From Prauserella alba (GTDB taxonomy: Bacteria > Actinomycetota > Actinomycetes > Mycobacteriales > Pseudonocardiaceae), in NCBI RefSeq assembly GCF_024171735.1, contig NZ_JAMTCH010000004.1:620001-684000 (forward strand): a stretch of 64,000 bases of DNA, given 5' to 3'. The translations under genes were made by a program, and so were the position numbers. The notes under the pieces are model-generated. The model did not search any database. It worked only from the letters and a program-made list of their open reading frames with translations, and was not told the origin of the DNA. This document shows positions 8,277 through 16,837 of the stretch, one piece after another. How positions within the stretch are numbered: position 1 is the first letter of the stretch; each line of letters begins with the position of its first letter.

Positions 8277-9086
8277 TCAGTCCCGGCCGGGTGACACGTC
8301 ACCCCGGTCGACGGGTGCCGGATGGGCGGCGAACCACTTGTCCGCTCGCTTCGCGACCCGTTTGAGCCCGGACCGCTCGCCCAGGTAGTCGCCTGCCAGC
8401 CCGATACCGGGCAGCATCCCGATCGCGTGGTGATAGAACCGTCCGCTGGGCCGTTTCTCCAGTTCGTCCGGGATCTGCTGCAGCGACCGGCCGAGGTGCC
8501 ACAGTGTGCGGGCCACCGTCTTGAGCGACGCCTTGCCGCGTGCCGACCGTTCGCCGTCGAGTTCCTCGGTGAGACGTTCGGTCTCGGCGTCCTCTGCGCC
8601 GCGGTCGGCCTTCCTGCCCTCCGCGAGCTCGGCCGGGATCTCCCGTTCGAACAGCACCCAGGCGATCAGCCGCACCCGCGTGGCCACGTCCGTGTGGCCG
8701 CGTTCGCCCGCGAGTGCGCACAGCAGCAGACCCTGACCGGCCGCGCCGATGGTGTCCTGCACCGGCAACAGGTCCGACACCGCCCCGGCGATTCCGGGGA
8801 CGGCCGCGAGCAACGACGTGAACCGGCCCACCCGGCCCGTCCACCACTTCGTGCGCGCCTCGGTGTCCATGTCCGTCCAGGCGGCCGTCCCCGGCAGCTT
8901 CACGGCGTTGAGCCCGTGCAGCAGCCGGTCGCGCACCCGCGGCTCGTCGATCACCGGGTCCTCGGCCTCCCGCGCCAGCACCGAGAACGGGTCCTTCTCC
9001 CGCAGGGCGTCCACCAGCGGCCCCGTGGCGCGCACGTACGGACGCAACACGCCGACCACGTAGGCGTCGGTGATGTGCTCGGCCAT
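8277..9086 (-). CDS. Conserved-looking protein of unknown function
   Basis: 269 residues, not recognised. It is mainly helical and charged, with one Ala/Gly/Leu-rich patch (about residues 90-125, LLAAVPGIAGAVSDLLPVQD) and a second near 225-245 (HHAIGMLPGIGLAGDYLGER) that could touch membrane without being clear transmembrane helices. A Glu/Arg-rich stretch (about 150-195) may form a coiled coil. ATG 9086 was chosen because GGAGGT lies ten bases upstream; the frame stays open far beyond, but that part is antisense to mshB. It ends eight bases before the stop of the small membrane gene upstream and probably shares its transcript with mshB. Confidence 0.7.
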   Translation of the reverse strand: MAEHITDAYVVGVLRPYVRATGPLVDALREKDPFSVLAREAEDPVIDEPRVRDRLLHGLNAVKLPGTAAWTDMDTEARTKWWTGRVGRFTSLLAAVPGIAGAVSDLLPVQDTIGAAGQGLLLCALAGERGHTDVATRVRLIAWVLFEREIPAELAEGRKADRGAEDAETERLTEELDGERSARGKASLKTVARTLWHLGRSLQQIPDELEKRPSGRFYHHAIGMLPGIGLAGDYLGERSGLKRVAKRADKWFAAHPAPVDRGDVSPGRD

Positions 9087-9094
9087 GTCCGCGG

Positions 9095-9559
9095 TCACCT
9101 CCGTGTCGGTGTCGGGCTCGGCCCGGTGCGTTTCGCCTGCGGCGACGATTTCCGCCGTTCCCTGTCCCGTGCCGCGCGGCCCAGGACGCCGCCGAGCACG
9201 AGCGCCGCGGGAATCGCCCCGCAGCCGAGCAGCAGCAGCGTACGCAGGTCCGCCACGAGGACGTGGTCGTGACCGGGACCCGCGATGCCCACCACCAATA
9301 CCGTCAGTACCCACACCACGAGCGGCACCATGCCGAGCCTGCGCTCGCCGAGCCTGCTGGCCGCGGACACCAGCCACGGCGTCGTCAGGGCCGCCAGCAC
9401 GACCACGACCGGGAACGGCACGTCGCCGATACGGGGCAGCAACGTTCCGTCGAGGCGGAGCGGCAGGAAGAACAGTTCGAGCAGGGCCAGCAGCACGGCG
9501 TCGAAGGAGAGCAGCACGAGCCATGCCGTTGTGGTCACCCACGACCGTTCCGGGCTCAC
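9095..9559 (-). CDS. Small four-helix membrane protein linked to mshB
   Basis: 154 residues with four hydrophobic segments (about 10-32, 44-62, 74-94 and 101-123) and a basic tail. It resembles the small membrane proteins (DUF6113 type) found behind mshB in other actinomycetes; that assignment is from gene position and topology only. GTG 9559 overlaps the mshB stop as GTGA and has GGAGG six bases before it, so translation is coupled to mshB. Any role in mycothiol handling is inference. Confidence 0.7.
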   Translation of the reverse strand: MSPERSWVTTTAWLVLLSFDAVLLALLELFFLPLRLDGTLLPRIGDVPFPVVVVLAALTTPWLVSAASRLGERRLGMVPLVVWVLTVLVVGIAGPGHDHVLVADLRTLLLLGCGAIPAALVLGGVLGRAARDRERRKSSPQAKRTGPSPTPTRR

Positions 9560-10437
9560 CGCAGACCTCCGAACAGGTCCTTCTCCGCGCCCTCGGCCGG
9601 ACCGTGGGCCAGCACGAAGTACTCGGCCTCGGGGACCGGCTGGGCGATGCCGTTGGACAGGGCGAAACAGTCCGGCCCGACGTCGATCTGGGTCTCGTGC
9701 GCAGCGAGTGCGGCGAACTTGCGCCACCGGTGTGCGCCGATGTCGACCACCGTCGTGACGGCCTCGTCCGGGGTCGTCGGCAGCTCGTCGTCGGCGGGCA
9801 CCCGGAACCCGACGTCACCCCTGGTGCGCAGGGCCGCCAGGCCGTCGGCGACCGCCCGCCGCGACGAGACCGTGTGGAACACCCGCTGCACCGACGCCGC
9901 CCGCGGTGCGGCCGCCATGGTGATCTCGTGGGCCCGGATGTGGTCGGGGTGCCCGTACCCGCCGTGGGCGTCGTAGGTGACGACGACCTGGGGGCGCAAC
10001 TCGTCGAGGATCGCCGTCAGCTGTTCGGCCTGCTGGTCGAGGTCGCCGCCGGTGAACGCGCGGGGATGCTCGGCCGCCGGGGTGCCCGCCATCCCCGAGT
10101 CGCGCCAGCGGCCCATGCCGCCGAGGTACCGGTGGCCGGTCCAGCCGAGGGCCCTTCCCGCCGCGGCGAGCTCCCCGCTGCGGTATCCGCCCAGCTGATC
10201 GCCCGCCCACGCGCCGAGCTCACTCAGGGCGGGCGGGATGATCTCGCCTTCCTCCCCGAGAGTGCAGGTGACCACGGTCACAGGCACCCCGGCTGCCGCG
10301 TAGCGGGCGATCGTGCCGCCCGTCGTGATGCTCTCGTCGTCCGGATGCGCATGCACCAGCACGACGCCGGGTGCGCCGTTCTCGCGTCCGCCGGGTCCCC
10401 GCTGTCCGTCAGTCCCGCGCTCATCGTCCGAGATCAC
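9556..10437 (-). CDS. mshB: GlcNAc-Ins deacetylase of mycothiol biosynthesis
   Basis: A 293-residue LmbE-family zinc deacetylase that removes the acetyl group from 1D-myo-inositol 2-acetamido-2-deoxy-glucopyranoside, the second step of mycothiol synthesis. The zinc site is visible as HAHPDDE (His31, Asp34) and GHPDH near residue 165. Length and ends match MshB; the related mycothiol conjugate amidase also belongs to the family, but MshB is favoured by context (lpqW and typA nearby, as in Mycobacterium). GTG start. A His-rich substrate loop and the C-terminal FALSNGIAQPVP segment are present. Confidence 0.92.
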   Translation of the reverse strand: MISDDERGTDGQRGPGGRENGAPGVVLVHAHPDDESITTGGTIARYAAAGVPVTVVTCTLGEEGEIIPPALSELGAWAGDQLGGYRSGELAAAGRALGWTGHRYLGGMGRWRDSGMAGTPAAEHPRAFTGGDLDQQAEQLTAILDELRPQVVVTYDAHGGYGHPDHIRAHEITMAAAPRAASVQRVFHTVSSRRAVADGLAALRTRGDVGFRVPADDELPTTPDEAVTTVVDIGAHRWRKFAALAAHETQIDVGPDCFALSNGIAQPVPEAEYFVLAHGPAEGAEKDLFGGLR

Positions 10438-10551
10438 AGCTCAACATTAGTTCCTTCGACCCGTCCCTCGAACGGCCCATGTCGACTATCCTCGCGGCCA
10501 CGTCCACGACCACCGAACGTGGCACCCGAACCCGCACTCGAAGGGCATCTG

Positions 10552-12339
10552 GTGAGCACAGAAACACAATCACCGCAGGTCGCCGGCACAACCGGGCCAG
10601 TCCTGTCTATTTCGGACCTCCATATCTCGTTCAAGACCGAGGACGGTCCGGTCGATGCCGTCAAGGGCATCAGCTTCGACGTCGAACCCGGGGAGATCCT
10701 CGCGATCGTCGGCGAGTCCGGGTCGGGCAAGTCCGTGACCTCGATGTCCGTGCCCGGCCTGCTGCCGAAGACATCGTCGATCACGGGCGCACGCAGGGTC
10801 GAGGACCTCGACCTCGGCGGGCTGTCGCCCAAGGAGCTGCGCAAGCACCGCGGCAACGACGTGGCGATGATCTTCCAGGAGCCGATGACCGCGCTGAACC
10901 CGATGTACACTATCGGCTGGCAGCTGCGGGAGTCGCTGCAGGCGCACCACAAGGACATGTCGAAGGCCGCCGCCGACAAGCGAGCCGTCGAGCTCCTCGA
11001 ACTGGTCGGATTCCCCGAGCCCGACACGCGGATCACGCAGTATCCGCACCAGCTCTCGGGCGGGCTGCGCCAGCGCGTGGTCATCGCGATGGCGATCTCG
11101 TGCGACCCGAAGATCATCATCGCGGACGAGCCCACGACGGCCCTCGACGTGACGGTGCAGGCGGAGATCCTCGGGCTGCTGCGTCAGCTGCGCGACGAGC
11201 TCAACACCGCGATCGTGCTGATCACGCACGACATGGGCGTCGTAGCCGACCTCGCCGACCGCGTGCTCGTCATGTACAATGGCGAGATCGTCGAGCAGGC
11301 GCCCGTGGCGGACCTGTTCGCGGAACCGCAGGAGGAGTACACCAAGCGTCTCCTGTCCGCGGTGCCGGTGCTGGGCTCCCGCCCCGCGGGACGCAGGCTC
11401 CTCGAATCCGAATCGGCCACGCCGTCCGAACCGGAGATCTCCGACTCCGAGGTCGCGGAACGGCTCAAGGCCGTCGAGGAGGAACTCGCGGGCGACGTCA
11501 AGGACGAGGCACCGGCACTCGAACTCAGCAACCTCGTGCTGGAGTTCCCCGGCCGCGGCCGCAAGAACAAGGTCCGCGCCGTCGACGACGTGTCGCTGAG
11601 CATCCAGCGGGGCGAGATCCTCGGCCTGGTCGGCGAGTCCGGCTCCGGCAAGTCGACCGTCGGCCGGTGTGCGACCCGGCTGCTCGACCCGACATCCGGC
11701 ACCGTGTCCGTCGGCGGCCGTGACATCACGAAGCTGTCGACGAAGCAGCTGCGCCCGATGCGCCGCTACTTCTCCATCGTCTTCCAGGACCCGGCCTCCA
11801 CACTGGACCCGAAGATGACGATCGGCGAATCGATCGCCGAGCCGCTGGTGCTGCACAAGGTGCTCTCCGGCAAGGCGCTGACCTCGCGCGTCACCGATCT
11901 GCTCGACCAGGTGCAGCTCTCCGGCCACTACCGGAACCGCTACCCGCACGAACTCTCCGGCGGCCAGCGGCAGCGCATCGCGATCGCACGTGCGCTGGCG
12001 CTCGACCCGAAGCTGCTCATCGCCGACGAGCCGACGTCGGCACTCGACGTATCGGTGCAGGCCAAGGTCCTCGACCTGTTCCTCGACCTGCAGCAACGCC
12101 TGCACTTCGCGTGCCTGTTCATCAGCCATGACCTCGCCGTCGTCGACCTGCTCGCCGACCGGGTCGCGGTGATGCGCAAGGGCCAGCTCGTCGAGACCGG
12201 CGAGCGGGACCAGGTGCTGCACGACCCGCAGCACGACTACACCAAACGCCTGCTGGCCGCCGCCCCGGTGGCCGACCCGGCGAAGCAGCGGGAACGCCGC
12301 GAAGCCTGGGAGGCGGGCCGCTACACGCTCGCCGAATGA
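10552..12339 (+). CDS. Peptide ABC transporter, fused double ATPase (DppD-DppF type)
   Basis: 595 residues with two ABC domains in tandem. Domain 1 (about 15-275) has GESGSGKS, LSGGLRQRV and IIIADEPTTALD; domain 2 (about 315-580) has GESGSGKST, LSGGQRQRIAIARAL and LLIADEPTSALD. Each ends with an oligopeptide-type C-terminal segment (YTKRLL...VP/AP). It powers uptake of oligopeptides or similar solutes by the permeases at 12603-14547, yet it is encoded convergently to them. GTG 10552 was chosen behind AAGGG; the frame stays open to 9070 only because that part is antisense to mshB. A -10-like TATCCT lies near 10487. Confidence 0.93.
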   Translation: MSTETQSPQVAGTTGPVLSISDLHISFKTEDGPVDAVKGISFDVEPGEILAIVGESGSGKSVTSMSVPGLLPKTSSITGARRVEDLDLGGLSPKELRKHRGNDVAMIFQEPMTALNPMYTIGWQLRESLQAHHKDMSKAAADKRAVELLELVGFPEPDTRITQYPHQLSGGLRQRVVIAMAISCDPKIIIADEPTTALDVTVQAEILGLLRQLRDELNTAIVLITHDMGVVADLADRVLVMYNGEIVEQAPVADLFAEPQEEYTKRLLSAVPVLGSRPAGRRLLESESATPSEPEISDSEVAERLKAVEEELAGDVKDEAPALELSNLVLEFPGRGRKNKVRAVDDVSLSIQRGEILGLVGESGSGKSTVGRCATRLLDPTSGTVSVGGRDITKLSTKQLRPMRRYFSIVFQDPASTLDPKMTIGESIAEPLVLHKVLSGKALTSRVTDLLDQVQLSGHYRNRYPHELSGGQRQRIAIARALALDPKLLIADEPTSALDVSVQAKVLDLFLDLQQRLHFACLFISHDLAVVDLLADRVAVMRKGQLVETGERDQVLHDPQHDYTKRLLAAAPVADPAKQRERREAWEAGRYTLAE

Positions 12340-12393
12340 GCTAGCGCTGCTTGCGGCTCAGCGCTACTACGGCTTAGCGCGTTTGCCGATCAA

Positions 12394-12439
12394 CGGGGCG
12401 GTCGTCGTTTCCTCAGGGAAGCGGCGACCGCCCCGTTTT
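12394..12439 (+). terminator. Rho-independent terminator after the fused ATPase gene
   Basis: The stem (12394-12408 with 12421-12435) pairs CGGGGCGGTCG with CGACCGCCCCG and carries one mismatch near the loop. It is followed by TTTT. It lies 55 bases after the ATPase stop codon. Confidence 0.75.
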
Positions 12440-12494
12440 CGCGCGTGAGAAGCCCGCCCGGCACCGGAGGAGAACATCCCCGAACACACGAGAA

Positions 12495-12520
12495 CGGGCG
12501 CGAGGAAACCCTCGCGCCCG
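12495..12520. terminator. Perfect 11-bp hairpin in convergent spacer
   Basis: CGGGCGCGAGG and CCTCGCGCCCG pair perfectly around AAAC. It stands between the ATPase and permease transcripts and could back up termination on either strand. No T-run follows. Confidence 0.4.
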
Positions 12521-12560
12521 CTGCTGCTAGTGCCGCCGCCGGCTAGTGCCGTCGACACGG

Positions 12561-12596
12561 CGGTGGGCCGCCGCCCCGTGAGGCGGCGGCCCACCG
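12561..12596 (-). terminator. 15-bp hairpin after the permease operon
   Basis: A perfect 15-bp GC-rich stem with a six-base loop begins seven bases after the dppC-like stop on the minus strand. There is no T-run, but strong I-shaped hairpins at this position are usual actinomycete terminators. Confidence 0.6.
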
Positions 12597-12602
12597 GCGG
12601 CG

Positions 12603-13538
12603 TTATGCCTTCACCTTGCGCTGCCGCGGGTCGAAGGCGTCCCGCAGCCCGTCACCGATGAAGTTGATCGTCAGCGAGATCAGCACCAGGACCGTGAACG
12701 CGCCGAAGAACAACCACGGCCTGCCCTGCATCTGCTCGTAGTTCTCCGAGATCACCAGGCCGAGCGAGGTGTCGGGGATCTGCACACCCAGGCCGATGAA
12801 CGACAGCGCGGCCTCGGCCAGCACCGCCTGCGCCACGGCGAGCGTGGCGTTCACGGTGATCGTGCCGACCATGTTCGGCACGAGGTGCTTGAACACGACC
12901 CGCCCGGTTCCTGCGCCGGACGCGCGCGCGGCCTCGATGAACTCGCGTTGCGACAGCGACATCGCCTCGGCTCGGGTGATCCTCGCGATCGGCATCCACG
13001 CGAACATCGCCAGCACCAGCGCCACGACGTACCAGCTGCCGCTGAGCACCCGCACCATGATCGCCGCCGCCGCGATCGACGGCACGATCAGGAACAGGTC
13101 CGTCAGCCGGGAGATCGCCGAGTCGGTGAATCCGCGCAGATAGCCGGCGAGCGCACCGAGGACGACGCCGATGATCGTCGTCAGCATGGCCACGGTGATG
13201 GCGATGAGCAGGGAGAACTGGGTTCCCCTGAGCACCTGGGCCATCATGTCCTTGCCGACCTGGGTGGTGCCGAGCGGATGTTCGGCGCTCGGCTCCACAT
13301 AGGACGAGAACGACGCGTCGGCGTAGCTGTGCGGATAGAACAGCGGCAGAATGATCGAGCCGAGAATGATCAGCGCGAGTACGACCACGCTGCCCATCGC
13401 GAGCTTGTGCCGCAGGAACTTCCGCAGCACCATCCTGCCCTGACTGCGGGCCTCCGGAAGCGCCTCGGGGTCGCTTCCGCCGGAGTTCTTGCCGTGGCCG
13501 GACTCGACACCGGCCTCCATCGAGTTCAAGTCAGCCAA
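12603..13538 (-). CDS. Peptide ABC transporter permease, DppC/OppC type
   Basis: 311 residues: an N-terminal cytoplasmic arm (to about 45), then six hydrophobic segments and the binding-protein-dependent permease signature EAARASGAGTGRVVFKHLVPN (about 205-225), whose EAA...G loop contacts the ATPase. The N-terminal helix plus periplasmic loop (about 48-110) is the OppC_N pattern. The gene overlaps the DppB-like gene by eight bases. The start appears to be TTG behind GAGGA; an in-frame ATG seven codons later is possible. It forms one importer with 13531-14547, 14740-16500 and the convergent fused ATPase. Confidence 0.92.
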   Translation of the reverse strand: MADLNSMEAGVESGHGKNSGGSDPEALPEARSQGRMVLRKFLRHKLAMGSVVVLALIILGSIILPLFYPHSYADASFSSYVEPSAEHPLGTTQVGKDMMAQVLRGTQFSLLIAITVAMLTTIIGVVLGALAGYLRGFTDSAISRLTDLFLIVPSIAAAAIMVRVLSGSWYVVALVLAMFAWMPIARITRAEAMSLSQREFIEAARASGAGTGRVVFKHLVPNMVGTITVNATLAVAQAVLAEAALSFIGLGVQIPDTSLGLVISENYEQMQGRPWLFFGAFTVLVLISLTINFIGDGLRDAFDPRQRKVKA

Positions 13539-14547
13539 CGCGAATCCTCGGGTCCAGAATGCCGTAAACCAGGTCTGCGATGAGGTTGGCGACGACCACC
13601 GCGACGGCGATGACCACGATCCAGCCCATCAGCGTGTTCGGGTCGTTCTTGTTCACGGCCTCGACGAGCACCGAGCCCATACCGTTCCACGCGAACACCC
13701 GCTCGGTGATGATCGCGCCGGTCACGACCGTCACGAAGTTCACCGAGAACAGCGTCGTCACCGGGATCAATGCGTTGCGGAAAGCGTGCCGCATGATCAC
13801 CCGACCCTGCGAAATACCCTTGGCCTGCGCCGTTCGGACGTAGTCCATGTTCATCGTCTCCAGCATCGACGACCGCTGGAAACGGCTGTAGGCCGCGAAG
13901 CTGATGAACATGATCGACAGCGTCGGCAGCAGCAACCCGCCGATGTATCCGATGATCGAATCGAAGAAGCCGTCCCCGCTGAGCGATTCGGGGCTCGTGG
14001 TCTTCAGGAACGGATTGCCGAGCCAGGAGTCCCAGCCCATATCGTTGATCATCACGTTCAGGTCGATGCCGTACATCTTCAGCACGATCGCCACGCAGAA
14101 GATCGGCATCGAGAAGAAGATGAAGGCCATCGTCGTGGCGATGTAGTCGATCGGCGTGTACTGCTTCACCGCCGCGAGCACACCCACGGCGACACCCAGC
14201 AGCAGCGCGATGATCTCCGCCGCGAGGATCAGCTGGATCGTGACCTCGAAGGCACTCATGATCTTCGGGAACACGGGCTGCATGTTCGAGCCCTGGGCGA
14301 TGGAGATACCCCAGTCGCCGGTGAGGAAGCCACCGAGCCAGTCGAAGTATCTCGGCACGATGCCCATGTCGAGCCCCAGCTGATGCGACAGCTGGTCGAT
14401 CGACTCCTGACTCACCCCTGGCTGCGTTCTGAGTTCGCCGAGAGGATCACCCGCGGCCGCGACCATGCAGAAAACCAGGAAACTTCCGACAAACAGGATC
14501 GGAATCGAAATCGCCAAGCGGCGAAGGATATAGACAACCAGGTTCAA
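13531..14547 (-). CDS. Peptide ABC transporter permease, DppB/OppB type
   Basis: 338 residues with six hydrophobic segments and the permease signature YVRTAQAKGISQGRVIMRHA near residues 225-245. The first helix (about 8-30) followed by a long external loop is typical of DppB. The start is TTG 14547 with AGGAG seven bases upstream; no better start is visible. It is preceded by a 192-base gap that holds a strong hairpin separating it from the binding-protein gene, which would let the binding protein be made in excess over the permeases. Confidence 0.92.
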   Translation of the reverse strand: MNLVVYILRRLAISIPILFVGSFLVFCMVAAAGDPLGELRTQPGVSQESIDQLSHQLGLDMGIVPRYFDWLGGFLTGDWGISIAQGSNMQPVFPKIMSAFEVTIQLILAAEIIALLLGVAVGVLAAVKQYTPIDYIATTMAFIFFSMPIFCVAIVLKMYGIDLNVMINDMGWDSWLGNPFLKTTSPESLSGDGFFDSIIGYIGGLLLPTLSIMFISFAAYSRFQRSSMLETMNMDYVRTAQAKGISQGRVIMRHAFRNALIPVTTLFSVNFVTVVTGAIITERVFAWNGMGSVLVEAVNKNDPNTLMGWIVVIAVAVVVANLIADLVYGILDPRIRVG

Positions 14548-14647
14548 CGACTTGCTCCTAGTCCGAGCCCCGCCCGGAAATCATGCGCTACTGCTCGCGC
14601 CACGATAGTGGTTCCGAGTGCAGAGTAAACAGGTACTTACGTCGGAC

Positions 14648-14680
14648 GTCGGGGGCCGGACGGTCTGTCCGACCCCCGAC
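14648..14680 (-). terminator. Hairpin between binding-protein and permease genes
   Basis: GTCGGGGG..GGAC pairs with GTCC..CCCCCGAC (12 bp with a two-base internal bulge, five-base loop). Intercistronic hairpins here usually act as partial terminators or protect the upstream message of the binding protein. Confidence 0.55.
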
Positions 14681-14739
14681 GGTCCGCGTCAGCGCGGTCG
14701 AGTGCTCAGGGCACTGTCAGCGGGCGAGAAACCGAGTGG

Positions 14740-16500
14740 TCACTCGGCGGCTTCCCACTCACCGACATTCCACAGCGCACCGTTGTAGGACTGCATGTAC
14801 ACCCGGTCGATACCGCGGAAGCCCCACATCGAGGGAGTGGCGAAGAGCGGGAGCGTCGCGTACTCGTTCGCCAGCGCCTTGTCGGCCTCCTGGTAGTGCT
14901 TCCGGGCCTCGTCCTCCTTGGTGGACGCGACGGCCTGCTCGTAGGCCTTGTCGACCTCCTTGCTCTCGAGGCCCTGCCAGTTCTGGCCACCGTCGGAGGA
15001 GTAGAGCGCCGCCTGCGTAGTCTTGAACGGCTCCGAGGACCAACCGAACAGGGCGACGTCGTAGTCACCCTTGTCGACGCGGCCCGCCAGGAAGTTGGCG
15101 TCCTGGTCGTCCTTGACCTCGATACCGGCCTTCGCCGCCGCCGACTGGATGATCTCGACGGTCTGCTTCCGGCGGGCGTTCTCGTTGTGCGAGATCTCGA
15201 TCGAGAACCGCTCGCCGTTCTTGGCGTAGATGCCGTCGCTTCCCTTCTTCCAGCCGCCCTCCTGCAGGATCTTCTCGGCCGCCTCGGCGCCCTGGCCCGC
15301 CTTGTCGGAGTAGACGTCCTGGTAGCCGTCCTCACCCTGGAAGAACACGATGCTCTGCAGCACCTCGGCGTCCGGCTGGACACCCTTCAGCAGCTTGTCG
15401 ACGATCTGCTGCCGCGGAACGACCGCGAAGAAGGCCTTACGCGCGGCCTCGTCGGCGAAGATGCGCTTGAAGTTCAGGTCCAGGTGCTCGTAGGTCAGCT
15501 GCGGCGCGGAGCCGTAGGTGACGCCCTGGGACTCGAGGTTCTGCATCGTCGTGGCAGCGGTGGCGTCCGGCTGGGTCGAGGCGGCGACGTCGATCTCGCC
15601 GTTCTCCAGCGCGGTGGCCATGGCCTGCGTGTCCGGGATCGTGCGGACGGTGACCTCCTTGGGGCCGCCCTTGGCGCCGATCCACTCCGGGTTCTTGTCG
15701 AGCACGACCCGACCGGAGTTCCGGTCGAAGCTCTTGATCTTGTACGGACCGGAACCCGGCATCGTCTCGGCGTCGAAGCCCTTCCACTCACCGGCCCAGA
15801 ACTCGGCGACGTCGGAGACCTTCGGCGAGTCCGGCTTGATCGACGTGATGTCGTCGATGCCGGTGCCTTTCTCCAGCACGTGCGCCGGGAGGATGGCGCC
15901 CGCAGCGAAGAGGCCCTTGTAGTCGATGTAGGGCTGCGAGAACTCGGCGGTGAAGGTCTGCGCGTCCTTGCACTCGGGCTGGTCGATCAGCTCGTAGCCG
16001 GTGCTGGAGGCGACGTTGAAGCCCTCGGCCTTACCGGAGTGCGCCAACCAGGAGAGGTAGAAGTCCGAGCAGTCCCACGGCTCACCGTCGGACCACTTGG
16101 CGCCTTCCTTGATCTTCCACTCGACCGTGTAGGGGTCCTCGGAGGTGACCTCGATCGACTCCATGAGGTCGCCGTTGGTCAGGACCTTGTTGTTGCCGTC
16201 CAGCAGAGTCGGACCGGCGAGCACCGAGGTCAGCACGTAGTTGTTGTACGAGCTGTTGGCATCCGCGGTGTCGTTGTTGTAGGCGGTGAACTTGTCGTCG
16301 ATCGCGACGGTCACCGGGTCCATCTCGGGCACATCGGCGAGCTTGAAGACATCGCCCTCTTGCGCCTTACCCTCGGCCATGCTCGCCACGTCGGCCGACG
16401 AGCCGTCCGAGTTGTCTCCTCCTCCACCGCCACAGGCGGTCAGCACCAGAGCCGACACAGCCGTCACAGCCATGGCGGAGATTGCTTTGGATCTCCTCAT
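14740..16500 (-). CDS. Peptide ABC transporter substrate-binding lipoprotein (family 5)
   Basis: 586 residues. The signal peptide ends in the lipobox LTAC (Cys23), followed by a Gly/Ser/Asp linker (to about 45) and a family 5 solute-binding domain. Recognisable stretches are VEWKIKEGAKWSDGEPWDCSDFYLSW near residues 130-155 (partly quoted by position) and the C-terminal YATLPLFATPSMWGF. It is a membrane-anchored receptor for peptides or similar ligands. ATG 16500 has AGGAGG eight bases upstream. It is the first gene of the operon, and its leader contains an inverted repeat 24 bases from the start. Confidence 0.93.
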   Translation of the reverse strand: MRRSKAISAMAVTAVSALVLTACGGGGGDNSDGSSADVASMAEGKAQEGDVFKLADVPEMDPVTVAIDDKFTAYNNDTADANSSYNNYVLTSVLAGPTLLDGNNKVLTNGDLMESIEVTSEDPYTVEWKIKEGAKWSDGEPWDCSDFYLSWLAHSGKAEGFNVASSTGYELIDQPECKDAQTFTAEFSQPYIDYKGLFAAGAILPAHVLEKGTGIDDITSIKPDSPKVSDVAEFWAGEWKGFDAETMPGSGPYKIKSFDRNSGRVVLDKNPEWIGAKGGPKEVTVRTIPDTQAMATALENGEIDVAASTQPDATAATTMQNLESQGVTYGSAPQLTYEHLDLNFKRIFADEAARKAFFAVVPRQQIVDKLLKGVQPDAEVLQSIVFFQGEDGYQDVYSDKAGQGAEAAEKILQEGGWKKGSDGIYAKNGERFSIEISHNENARRKQTVEIIQSAAAKAGIEVKDDQDANFLAGRVDKGDYDVALFGWSSEPFKTTQAALYSSDGGQNWQGLESKEVDKAYEQAVASTKEDEARKHYQEADKALANEYATLPLFATPSMWGFRGIDRVYMQSYNGALWNVGEWEAAE

Positions 16501-16523
16501 TCGTGTGCCCTCCTAGCACTGAA

Positions 16524-16552
16524 GACTCTGCGGTTGTCCGCACCGCAGAGTC
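16524..16552 (-). promoter_or_regulatory. Perfect 10-bp inverted repeat in the leader of the binding-protein gene
   Basis: GACTCTGCGG and CCGCAGAGTC are separated by nine bases and lie 24-52 bases upstream of ATG 16500. It can act as an RNA hairpin near the ribosome-binding site or as an operator. Confidence 0.5.
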
Positions 16553-16578
16553 CACACCCTCCGGCCGGTCTGACCGGA

Positions 16579-16616
16579 GCATATGACACGCCAAGCCACT
16601 CGTTTGGCGCATATGC
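16579..16616. promoter_or_regulatory. Interrupted inverted repeat GCATATG/CATATGC
   Basis: GCATATG (16579-16585) and CGCCAA (16589-16594) face TTGGCG (16604-16609) and CATATGC (16610-16616). The arms match except for three extra bases on one side. It lies in the promoter zone of the binding-protein gene. The remaining 16617-16837 spacer shows no gene. Confidence 0.4.
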
Positions 16617-16837
16617 GGAGGAACGCTAGGAACCGGAGGCACTGCGAGTCACCATCTGCCTAGCGATCGTGACCAAAGGGTGACTTCCGCCTAGCGTCCG
16701 GACATCCACTTCTTACGTTCGGTAAACATTTGCCGCCCACCGAGTGGCATGTGAGGAGCAATGTAAACCCTCGAGCACAAGCACGGGTATCGAAACGGCG
16801 GGAATGTTCGACGGTCGTGACGGCCCGCCCGCCCGAA

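Noticed and set aside
9070-10551. N-terminal extension of the fused ATPase frame
   Set aside because: This part lies antisense to mshB and has no homology; the ABC domains begin right after GTG 10552.
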